A stretch of 10,116 nt of DNA, from positions 31,547 to 41,662 of the forward strand of contig WELB01000406.1 of NCBI GenBank assembly GCA_009602725.1, in the 5' to 3' direction. The notes beneath the pieces are model-generated. The model saw only the letters and a list, made by a program, of their open reading frames with translations, was not told the origin of the DNA and made no database searches. Position numbers and translations under genes: made by a program. This document shows, one piece after another, positions 1-10,116 of the stretch; positions within the stretch are counted from its first letter, which is position 1, and each line of letters begins with the position of its first letter. Source of the DNA: Spirogloea muscicola. Taxonomy: Eukaryota; Streptophyta; Zygnematophyceae; Spirogloeales; Spirogloeaceae.

Positions 1-352
1 GCCGCCCCCGCCGCCGCCGCCGCAGCCGCTGCCGCTGCTCGCGCAACCTGCGCGAGCAAGCCGGTACACGCAGCTCAGCGCCGGCCGACTGCGTGATGCA
101 GCGGTGGCGGCGACGGCGGCCGAGGCGGAGGCGGCGGTGGCGGCTGCGGACCTTGACGCGGCGGAGGACCTCGCTGGGCGGCAGGCCAGAGCGCGCCGCA
201 ATGTCGGCCACCGTGTCGCCCTCGCGCACCGTGTAGTACCCGCCGCTCGAGGTCGGCGCCGCGGCCTCCGCCGTGACACGCGGAGGCCGCCGCTGCCGAG
301 CAACCGTCGCCGCCGCCACCGGAGCCGCCGCCGCCGCCGCTGCCGCCGCCAT
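1..352 (-). CDS. LysM-domain protein, 5' part only (runs off the left edge)
   Basis: On the minus strand a reading frame opens at an ATG (A at base 352, with A at -3 and G at +4). An in-frame TGA lies 13 codons upstream with no other ATG between. Residues 1-38 are Ala-rich, Arg-bearing and nearly free of acid (nine Ala, then ARQRRPPRVTAEAAAPTSSGG), like an organelle transit peptide. Residues 39-56, YYTVREGDTVADIAARSG, followed by LPPSEVLRR, are the first two thirds of a LysM domain: the YTV-x-x-GDT start and the I-A-x-x-x-G helix. LysM modules bind N-acetylglucosamine-containing glycans; in algae and plants they occur in receptors, hydrolases and some plastid proteins. After K67 (codon 154-152) the frame becomes Arg-rich and stops looking like LysM. 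A possible GT donor at 151-150 and AG acceptor at 90-89 would give a tail SAGAELRVP, similar to the usual LysM end, but this splice is inference. The downstream partner domains are outside the window. The LysM call is fairly secure; start and targeting are less so. Confidence 0.68.
   Translation of the reverse strand, partial: MAAAAAAAAAPVAAATVARQRRPPRVTAEAAAPTSSGGYYTVREGDTVADIAARSGLPPSEVLRRVKVRSRHRRLRLGRRRRHRCITQSAGAELRVPACSRRLREQRQRLRRRRRGR
36..58. repeat. Perfect inverted repeat, 10-base arms, 3-base spacer
   Basis: TGCTCGCGCA at 36-45 and TGCGCGAGCA at 49-58 are exact reverse complements separated by ACC. As DNA or RNA this gives a very GC-rich hairpin with a minimal loop. It lies inside the LysM gene region, near where exon and intron cannot be told apart, so its role is unknown. 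Confidence 0.7.
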
Positions 353-684
353 TCTAGCAGCACCACCGCCCAGCCTGACAGCCACGCCCCGTCACATCGT
401 CGCCGTCACCGCCGCCGCTACCGTTGCCTTCGCCGCCGCCACTACCGCCGCCGTCGTCGCCGCCGCCGTTACCGCCACGGCTGTTACCGCCGCCGCCGCT
501 GCCGCCGTTGCCGCCACCGCCATCCCGCGAGAACCGCCGCCCGCGCAACTGCAGCCTTACAGCCACGCCGGTGACATCGCCGCCGTCCCCGCCACCGTCA
601 CCGCCGCCGCCGCGGTCACTGCCGCCGTCACGGCCGCCGTTCCGGCCGCCGCCGCCGTCGCCGCCGCCGTCGCCGCCGCCGCCG
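301..684. repeat. Interrupted CCG/CGG triplet tract upstream of the LysM gene
   Basis: About 380 bases are built mostly of CCG, GCC and GTCGCC/ACCGCC variants, interrupted by short unique pieces such as the GCAGCCTTACAGCCACGCC part near 549-567. A related piece, CAGCCTGACAGCCACGCC, lies near 371-388, so the tract also holds a longer, roughly 180-base-spaced duplication. On the minus strand one frame (716-354) reads as a Gly/Asp-rich 120-residue peptide, and on the plus strand other frames read as poly-Ala, poly-Pro or poly-Arg. These long frames are expected from triplet repeats and are not by themselves evidence for a protein. By position this is 5' leader or promoter of the LysM gene, and its lower end covers the first 17 codons of that gene. 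Confidence 0.75.
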
Positions 685-720
685 GGAGAGGCAACGTCTG
701 GCGACTGTCGGTGCACCGAC

Positions 721-1876
721 GCCAGGCTCCCGGCGTCGCCAGCCGTCCGATTCCGATCCCGATCATCGCAGCCGCTCGCGGACCCCCTTTCAAACTCGAG
801 GCTGCTGGCGCCGCTCGATCAGGTGCATCGTTTGACAGGACGAATGACTTGACTGTCAGTTAAATAATCGGCTCACTTGGACCTTGATCGCGTAACTACG
901 TTGCTAGTTATTGCTTTGGTCGGGTGGTAGGCTAGTATATTTACCTAATCGTACATCAGTGAGTGACTGGCTGGTTCATGTCCAGAGTACTTCTGCGCCT
1001 CCCAGACGTGATTATTCCACCAAGTTACTTGTGCTGAAAGGCGATGTACAGCTACGTGCAGGCACATATAGCTTCACTGCGAGACATCCTGCCATGTTTA
1101 CTATGCAAGCTGCTAGTTTCATTGGGGTGCTTGTTCCCGACGAGTATTAGTCCGACAATGTACTTGGTCTCTCACGCCCAATGGCTCGTCCGTAGACATT
1201 GGGTCCTCTCCAGCACTGCTGATGCATGTGACCGTCTTCGTAAATGGGACACTTGTGTCGTAGAGCAGGCCCAACCACTTGCTTTTGGCAAGGAAAAGCC
1301 TGCATACGGAATGTGCCGAAGACCTGAGCGCAGGTCCTCGGCAAAGGCGGGTCTCCATCATCTCCGTATTGGATACCATCTTGTCTCACTGCTCATGTGC
1401 ACTCTGGAAAGCCGATGCCTGGGTCGCCTCGTGAAGGGCTGGGCGTCAATATGCAGGCGACTTTTCACGCTTTTGAAGTTGATATCTTGACTCAAGCCAT
1501 GCTGGCGCGTCCAGCTGAAGGGTCCACTCTCTTCAAGGCCACGCGCCTTGCTTGGCACGGTTGTCAGTGAGTCTACATAGTATCGGTGGGGCTTGCTCGA
1601 GCACTGGGTGCTTGCTTTGGGCACGTGCACTTTGTGCACTATAATGACAAAATTGCATCCTGAAGAAAGTGCTTAGCTTGTCGCATCCAACTCCAAAATT
1701 AAGGAGTCAAGCTGGCCCACAAGGTACACTCTGACTGAAACTTACCCCCCCACTCGCCTCCCTCGATACATTGCTCGATTTGGGGAACCTTAGCCTAGAG
1801 AGCATGGACGAAAGTGTGAAGCCTGTGCCAACATCATGCAAAAATTCGTAAATGCTCCAGCCGCAGCCACTTTGCC
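721..1876. other. Intergenic stretch with no supported gene
   Basis: This separates the LysM gene start from the AXR1 stop; both genes are on the minus strand. It should hold the AXR1 3' untranslated region (just below 1877) and the distal promoter of the LysM gene. Open frames here, for example plus 1044-1490 and minus 1639-1358, have no recognisable domain, no biased codon pattern and no convincing splice extension. I found no tRNA box pattern and no UGUAA-type green-algal polyadenylation signal close to the AXR1 stop. A short inverted pair, TGACAG at 834-839 and CTGTCA at 853-858, is the only local structure noted. Confidence 0.55.
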
Positions 1877-4800
1877 TTAGAGAGCAAGAACCGAGGTTGT
1901 GCAGGCTATACCATTGTAAATCAAAGTCCCAAGTATGGGAACAAACTGCCCAGTGATGAGCTGCAATACCAAGGGCACGTAAAAGGCATCAGGTCTCATT
2001 TACTAGCTGTCTTCAAGGAACCCTAAAATGCTACAAATGCATTCGTGCATATCATGAGGACAGATAAAAGCTTCTGTATTTTATGGAGGGCGTGAGCACT
2101 CGCTCACAGATTGTTGATAATCACCTTAATGGCCTCCTGAGAGGCAATCCCTCCAATAACTGCCGCAGGGCAGTGCAACTCGCTCGCTCCAAAGCGGCAA
2201 ATCTCACTGATTAGATCCTCAGGCAGCGTAGACGAGCTGGCGCCCAGCTCTGTTAGCAGGCCCATAGCCACAGCTTTCAATCTTGAGACATCCTCTTCTT
2301 CATCGATTCTGCAAAAGGCATGGTTGACATTTGTCATAGGGGCCAGACCTTGGTGGAGTGCCAATGTGAGTGAGCGGCCACAACAGACTCAAAAGTGTGA
2401 ATTCAGTCTTACAACTCATTGCAGTAACGATCTGAACATCTCATTGCAAATAAGTGGCTAAATTATACCCGTCAAAGACGCCTGGGTAACGGTTGTACGT
2501 GGCAGCAAATTGTTCTGCAGCACGTAACAAGACGTAGAGTGCTGCATTGCTGGGTCACGTGCGCACACTGAGCAGTCAGAGCTTGAAGAGAGCACAAGAA
2601 AGCCATGTGAGCTGCCGAAGATAAACACTGCAGGTGATAATCTTTAATCACTGTAGCTGTTAGCATGTAACATTTGCATTGACAGACTTGCTGGCCAGTC
2701 ACAACTCGTGGGTGTAACATACTTGCTGTCCTCAACAGCCAATAGTCTTTGTAACTCTTGCCCATTGCGATTGTTGTACTCCTCCGCCAAGGTCTTCCAC
2801 CGCAGAACCTGTCATCCTCAGCTACCTGATTAAACAAGCATCTACATAACATGCATTCCAATTTCCAACAAAAGTTCCATCAGGCACAGCTGAGTTCTAC
2901 AACACGTGTTCAAGTAGCTTGCTATTGCTTCTGCACAGATGCAAACAATTGAATAACCAAGCAGGAAAATACCTTGATGTTACTGCAGTTCCTGCAGAAC
3001 ATCTTGACGCTGGTACGGCTGATTGATTTTGGATCGCGCCCCACCTTGTTGAGTATGGCGTGCACGTACCCTTCCACCTTTGTAACATCTGCTTCTGCTT
3101 TGCTCTGATATATCTGCTGCAGGCCAATGTAGTACCTGAGCTAACCACCACACCAAAGAGAGCACTTCTCAGCAGCCCAATGAAGAGAGACAACAACGTA
3201 CTTATTCACAACCCTCACTTTGGTCTTCCAGATTTCTTGGAGCAAGTTGCTACACCGCAACAGTCCTGCATATAACGTTATCCCAGTAGACATCACCATG
3301 AAGTTGGCAAGGCGGCTCACTCAGACAGGGAATGCATGTCAGGTATGCCCCCATTCAGAGGAAGCTGGCCTTTCCCATCGTGCATCATAAATTCCTGCAG
3401 AATGATGGTCCTCGTCAGGGATGGTCTATCTGTTTAGGGTTTCGTCATATCTGCAACCTACTAGAGTGAACATCTGTCACATGCTCAGCCTACTTAGTGC
3501 AAAATGCAGACCTTGAGAGCAGCCACGAGAATCCAGAAATCAGCAGAGCAGGCATTGACATCAGTCGCTTTGTCACTGACTACAGCTTCGACGTCGGACA
3601 CTGCAGAGGAGAGCCACTTGCAGATTAGCAGGCCACCAAGCCATGTGAACAACAAATTGCCAAATGCGATGTATTGCACATCTACGACTAGTCACAAGTA
3701 GGCATTGCACCAGCGTACCACTGCTAGGTGGTGACCATATCCTGTATGCTGCTGCTAAAGCTTCTTTGTAATTGTCCTCATCGTCACTGCGCATCCTTGC
3801 TGATATGCTAGCCTGCACAACAACAATGGTGACTTTACATCTGACACTCACTGTCCTGCTTTATCCAAGTCATCTTCTGCCGCCCTCAGCACTGGCGTTA
3901 ATTACATTCTGACTTCAAGAGTATTGCTGCGATGTACCTTGAAAGCTGACCTCTCTTGCGAAGTCGAGGGCAAGGAACCAATGTGAGTTGCACGCCAGTC
4001 TTCGGCAATACGCAGAAGAAGAACAGCATAAGGGATGTGCTTGTGTATGAGGGAGTCGCTTGTGTCCAGATCATAGGTAGCTGCGTACCTGCCATTGTGG
4101 TGAAGCACAACTACCAATGATGCTACGCAGAAAGTCGCATACATGTCATTGGAACTTGCACTGCTATAGCTGACACCTCATGCACTGCAATGTAATCTGT
4201 ATAACGTAGCTATATACAACCAGCAGAGCAGAGCTAGATACTTTCACACCGTAACCTGCATTGTGAAGTCTGCTTCTATTCACAAAAAGACCTAAGCTTA
4301 GTTGCCTAATTACATAAGCACCAGGAGCAGTATCCTGCCGGAAGTACGTACAGCAAGGAAGTCTGTCCATGGGCATCCTAGTTACATCACAGTCAAAGTG
4401 TCAAGGCAAGGAGATTGATCACACTGCTTCAGTTCAGGCCAGGGCGCATGTAGCCGGAGGTCATCCACGACATTGTCAGGCTTTGCTTCAATGACTCGGT
4501 GTTCCTGCAGACAGCAAGCCTCAGCTGCCTCAGTCACGACTGCACAAAAACAGATGGGGCAATCCCCACGCACATGCACATGCAGCTTAAAACCAAGACC
4601 CTCAACCTGACAGCCTGGAGACCCTGATTCTAACTTAACACTGTTTCCTGGTCGCAAGCTTCCTGCAAGTAGCAGAGTAGGCAAGAGGGAATACAGTCAT
4701 ACTTGTGTGTGTCTGCTGACCCGCATGGTCACAGGGCATTGGCAATGTGGATCACGAATCCTACATCCTCTTCCACTAGTAACAACCCTAGACCTTGCTC

Positions 4801-6044
4801 TTAGTTAGTGCAGGAGCAGAAAAAGGTGGCCAGCAACATTACACATAAGCGAACCAGGGGTACCTGTGAGCTTATCCGGATGAGGCCAGCCAAACCATAG
4901 CATCTTGCCACGAGTAGGCAGACCCCGTCTGCTCGGCAAATTGCATCCAGCTTGACAAGGGATGACTCCCCAATCTGGACAATATAGAACAAGACAATCA
5001 ATAGCTGGCTTTCTGACGAGCGCAGGAGCTGTATTAACCCTTGGTTACAATTATCTGCCGGCTACTGCGAGGCACACGATGTAAGTGGCAAGCATCACAA
5101 TTGCTCTTCAGCCTCTGCCAAAGTGCGAGCAGGAAGCAAACCTGAGTCGCTATGACCAAAGAAAAGTCGGCAAAGAATGAGGGGTTGCTCTCTATCAGTG
5201 CCTCCGGGTACTCCTCCACAAACTTGGCCTCAACGGACTCGTTCAGCTCCTGAAGCAGCGCCGAGACGCACTTAGCCCTTGACTGGTGCAGGTTGCTCAT
5301 ATCAACTGCAGAAGCAGAATAAGAAGACCAGCATGTACTCAGACCACGACGGCAGAGCTGTCATGAGTATATGACCAGAGCACAAGCCAAGCAAGGCTTC
5401 AACAGTCCCTCTACTATGCAAACGGGGTTGACCATGATCATGATGGAAAAGCAATCAAATACCTTGGCCCTTTCAAGCTTTATGAGACCTGGAAAAAGCA
5501 ATACGTGTTTTGAGCTCCGAGGTGACTAGCATGACATATGATATATTTTTTGTTGACCTTGTTGAAGCCATGACAAGGAGGAGCTAGTCAAGTTTTAAGT
5601 GAAGTCAAATGAGCGAGAGATTGAGGCGGCACCTAGATAGTTGTTGCCCAGGTCCGCTTCCTCCACCTGCGCGCCATCGACGACCGTGAAGGAGCCGATG
5701 CCCCCGAGGACCAGGTTCTTCAGAACTTCGGAGCCGGTCGGGCCGCAGTTGAGCAGGCACACTCTGGCGCTCTCGAGCGCCCGCTGGCCGTGCTCGCCCC
5801 AGATCCTGCGTGGCGCAACACAGACTCCAACCCACGCAGTCAAAATGGAGAGGATCAGAGCGTGAGTCATCTATCCTGAGGCTCACAAGGAGTACTAGCT
5901 TCATCTGCAGCGTTCAAGAATGGTCAACGGACGAGGACGTGCCCGCTAGCTGCTGCGGGCAACCTCTTGACGAGCTCTGTGATGAAGCGCCGGGACGAGC
6001 GCGCACCTGAGCTGCCGGTCGTACTTCTGCTGCTTCTGAGCCAT
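1877..6044 (-). CDS. AXR1: NEDD8/RUB-activating enzyme E1 regulatory subunit (AXR1/APPBP1/NAE1 type), complete, 14 exons
   Basis: Noncatalytic half of the heterodimeric E1 that, with an ECR1/UBA3 partner, adenylates and loads NEDD8/RUB for cullin modification. Exons, 5' to 3' on the minus strand: 6044-6007, 5805-5633, 5305-5142, 4974-4864, 4504-4425, 4088-3938, 3812-3719, 3600-3512, 3394-3321, 3135-2973, 2808-2723, 2549-2469, 2308-2125, 1960-1877. All 13 introns are GT-AG, phases close, and the product is 523 residues, close to the ~535-540 usual for the family. Visible landmarks: [13 protein letters not shown] (8-20), whose first Arg corresponds to the one that reaches the partner's ATP site in known structures; the degenerate nucleotide-binding segment [20 protein letters not shown] (31-50), VVDG (54-57) and LGNNY (65-69); later [55 protein letters not shown] and QFVPILGT near the C terminus. 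There is no catalytic Cys domain of UBA3 type, as expected. The start has G at -3 and +4. The match is to plant AXR1 more than animal NAE1. The model rests on alignment from memory of the family, not on transcripts. Confidence 0.95.
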
Positions 6045-6257
6045 GGCAGGCGGCGGACCGGCTGAAGCGGCGGCGGCGCTGCGGTCCCGGCGCCCGCGCC
6101 GCACCGCATGCCCAGCCGGAGCCGAGGCCGGGGCCGGGAGCCGGAGCTCGAGCTGCCGATGGCCCGCGCTCGCCGCGCTCAGGCCCGGCCTGCCGGCCTC
6201 GCCAGCTCACGCCCGCGCATCCTCGGAAGCTGCGGCATGTGCGGCACCGGGGAGAAC

Positions 6258-6281
6258 GGCGGCGGCGGCGGCGGCGGCGGC
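6258..6281. repeat. (GGC)8 microsatellite
   Basis: Eight uninterrupted GGC units upstream of the AXR1 start, probably in its leader or proximal promoter, where the transcript would read GCC. A tract of this kind is prone to length change. Confidence 0.85.
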
Positions 6282-6404
6282 GGGCACGGCGCTGTCGCGC
6301 AGCTGACACCTGGGAGGCGTGACAAATTGAGGTTAGGTTCCGCCAACTGGAGGCTGACTGACCGAGATCCCCGAAGTGGAGCTCGGGAAGAAAGTAAAGT
6401 CCTC

Positions 6405-6410
6405 TATATA
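6405..6410. promoter_or_regulatory. TATA-like element, AXR1-proximal
   Basis: TATATA in CCTCTATATACCTC. The hexamer is its own reverse complement, so either direction is possible. It lies 361 bases from the AXR1 ATG and 490 from the kinase ATG. It is a candidate only: a six-base match can occur by chance. Confidence 0.35.
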
Positions 6411-6494
6411 CCTCTTTCTTTGGCTCTGAACATTGTCCATTCTTTTTGGGTTGGCTTTGCCAGCCCCTCTTCTCAATGGGCGAGCACCTTCTTC

Positions 6495-6500
6495 TATATA
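6495..6500. promoter_or_regulatory. TATA-like element, kinase-proximal
   Basis: TATATA in CTTCTATATAACTCC, followed within 10 bases by CCAAT. If used in the plus direction, transcription would begin near 6525-6530, giving the kinase a leader of about 370 bases. It sits 90 bases from the other TATATA, which would fit one element per gene, but direction is not decided by sequence. Confidence 0.38.
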
Positions 6501-6754
6501 ACTCCAATAGGTCATTGCTTTTTTTCCCCATTGGGCTGGCCGATCAACGCCATCGCCTTGCTTCGGAGGAGCTGTTTCATTCTGCAAAGAAGGGCGATCC
6601 AGCCCAAAAAGGAATTGAACAAGGTTCCGAAAGGACCGGGAGGCGGAGAATCCAAATCAAATCATTTCAGTTTTTGCAAGAGGTGCTTTCCCTCACGGAT
6701 TTCATCAGTGGGCCAACTGTCCTCCGCTTCGGCAGGAGCTGCCTGCTCCAAGAA

Positions 6755-6788
<34 letters not shown>

Positions 6789-6868
6789 CGCTTCGGGCGC
6801 GCCGCAAGGCCCCTCTGCCACATGGTCCCGCGCCCGCGGAGGCGGCGGCTGCGGCGGCGGCGGCGGCG
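6755..6868. repeat. (CGC)n and (GGC)n inverted pair in the kinase leader
   Basis: An uninterrupted CGC/GCC run spans 6755-6788. A GGC run spans 6841-6868 with a single T interruption at 6850. The two are complementary and about 52 bases apart, so a transcript covering both could fold into a long GC stem whose 3' foot ends 32 bases before the kinase ATG. Whether the mature leader contains both arms depends on the unknown start site and on any leader intron. Confidence 0.75.
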
Positions 6869-6900
6869 TCGGGAGCGGCTGCGCAATTCGACGCGGCAGC

Positions 6901-9396
<2,496 letters not shown>

Positions 9397-9990
9397 CCTG
9401 CGGTGAAGGCAGGCTTCTCTGCCTTCCCACCATTCATTCATTCTTTTATTCAAGTGCGCAGCCAATCTCAAGCTGCCCACTGCTGACCTTGCCAGGCCAA
9501 AGTTACGCAGCCTTAGCCACTCCGACCCTGTCGCTCAAGCAGAATCAATTACTCACGTCAGTTTAAGGTGCTACAAGTCGTCCGTTTCCTGATCAGCATA
9601 GGCGCAGCATCTGAGCTTCAGATGTTCCCACGCAACCTGTGTTAGGAGCCGCTCTTACTGAGCCCCTTACCATGGAGCACTCTGACATGCTGCAACTTGC
9701 AACCATTGAGTCGACTCGGCTCGATGAATCACCACTGCTTGTTCTCGAATAAGTAACAGGGTTTGCTGGAGGCGCACTCCATTTAGATGGATGGACGCCA
9801 AGATGGCGGGACGCCAGGCTGAAGCTATGTCATCAGACACGCATGCCCTCTTTACGACGTACATTCTACATGTACCTAGGCTTCGGTTAGCCAAATGTCG
9901 ATTAGTCGATAACTGACAGCAAGCTAATGTGATCCTATTAAAGGACTTAACCTACTTGCCCAAGAACACGCTGTGTCCCAGCCCAGGGCA
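9397..9990. other. 3' flank of the kinase gene; no gene supported
   Basis: This should include the kinase 3' untranslated region. I see no UGUAA or AAUAAA close to the stop, only a short (ATTC)3 run near 9432-9444. The longest frame (minus 9894-9667, 75 codons) has no recognisable domain, and no splice extension makes it more convincing. Confidence 0.5.
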
Positions 9991-10116
9991 TCGCCTCCCC
10001 GGACTTTGCGGCGGGTCTCGCGGCGAGGCCTGCGGCGGGCCTCGCTGCGGCGCCCGCCTCGCATTGCCCGCGGACCGCAGCCGGCGGCGGCGGTGTCGTC
10101 GTCGTCGGCGGCGGCG
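9991..10116. other. GC-rich island at the right edge, possible start of another gene
   Basis: Composition switches from mixed to very GC-rich near 9990 and ends in CGG/GTC triplets, like the islands that cover the 5' ends of the three genes in this window. Two imperfect copies of GCGGCGGGYCTCGC lie in tandem near 10009-10046. No plus-strand ATG occurs in it. On the minus strand one Ala/Pro/Gly-rich frame runs in from the edge to a possible GTAGGT donor near 9956, so an exon on that strand cannot be excluded. Nothing here identifies a protein. Confidence 0.35.

Larger units (their letters stand above)
6045..6900. promoter_or_regulatory. Shared head-to-head promoter region between AXR1 and the kinase
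   Basis: The two start codons point away from each other, 856 bases apart, so both promoters and both leaders must lie here. The flanks (6045-6300 and 6755-6900) are very GC-rich, while the centre (about 6310-6720) is mixed. The centre carries two TATATA elements, a CCAAT at 6504-6508 on the plus strand and one at 6530-6534 on the minus strand (read ATTGG on plus). TGGGC/GCCCA words (6478, 6532, 6603) resemble plant site II elements. Several long open frames cross this region (for example plus 6108-7112 and 6446-6958). They read as Arg/Ala/Gly-rich or low-complexity peptides and are treated as by-products of composition. Transcription starts cannot be fixed from sequence. Confidence 0.7.

Noticed and set aside
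273-863. Long plus-strand poly-Ala/Pro frames over the CCG tract
   Set aside because: They arise from the triplet composition, have no domain, and lie opposite the LysM start.
1044-1639. Open frames of 93-148 codons between the LysM gene and AXR1
   Set aside because: No domain, no conserved motif, no supporting splice signals; typical of chance frames in mixed-composition DNA.
2104-2364. AXR1 reading frame ending at the TGA 2106-2104
   Set aside because: The family C terminus (QFVPILGT, then TLIYNGI) is found in 1960-1877 after a clean GT-AG intron in the right phase, so the frame past 2125 is intron.
3219-3249. Possible 31-base AXR1 exon reading [10 protein letters not shown]
   Set aside because: It resembles the expected LQKIY segment, but the next exon (from 3135) encodes [16 protein letters not shown], which covers the same segment with better identity and exact length.
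5914-6531. 205-codon minus-strand frame over AXR1 exon 1 and upstream
   Set aside because: It crosses the conserved first exon in the wrong frame and has no recognisable domain.
6300-6720. snRNA or tRNA gene suggested by the TATATA elements
   Set aside because: No U1-U6 core sequences, no plant upstream sequence element and no tRNA A/B boxes could be found nearby.

Overview
This is eukaryotic nuclear DNA, most likely from a green alga or another member of the green plant lineage. Two multi-exon genes with GT-AG introns can be rebuilt base by base, and both encode proteins that resemble plant versions most closely. The first is an AXR1-type subunit of the NEDD8/RUB E1 enzyme. The second is an SNF1/AMPK/SnRK1-type protein kinase alpha subunit. 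The introns (about 120 to 360 bases), the very GC-rich first exons, the long CCG/CGG triplet tracts and the mixed composition elsewhere fit a chlorophyte such as a trebouxiophyte. The species cannot be named from the sequence alone.

Layout. Bases 1-352 (minus strand) hold the 5' end of a gene that leaves the window on the left. It encodes an Ala/Arg-rich leader followed by a recognisable LysM domain. Its upstream side (301-684) is an interrupted CCG-triplet tract. Bases 721-1876 contain no gene I can support. Bases 1877-6044 (minus) hold the complete AXR1-like gene: 14 exons, 523 codons before the stop, with every splice phase closing. Bases 6045-6900 are a head-to-head intergenic region with two TATATA elements, CCAAT boxes on both strands and triplet tracts. 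Bases 6901-9396 (plus) hold the complete kinase gene: 5 exons, 501 codons before the stop. Bases 9397-9990 are 3' flank with no gene seen. The last ~125 bases are a new GC-rich island that may mark the 5' end of the next gene.

Function. AXR1 forms the heterodimeric E1 that loads NEDD8/RUB, which activates cullin-RING ubiquitin ligases. SnRK1/AMPK-type kinases are energy-stress regulators. The two genes share one intergenic promoter region, so co-regulation is possible but not shown. I found no mobile element, CRISPR array, prokaryotic operon, tRNA or snRNA. The most notable points are the missing UBA-like segment in an otherwise canonical kinase, the CCG/CGG inverted pair in its leader, and the LysM gene at the left edge.
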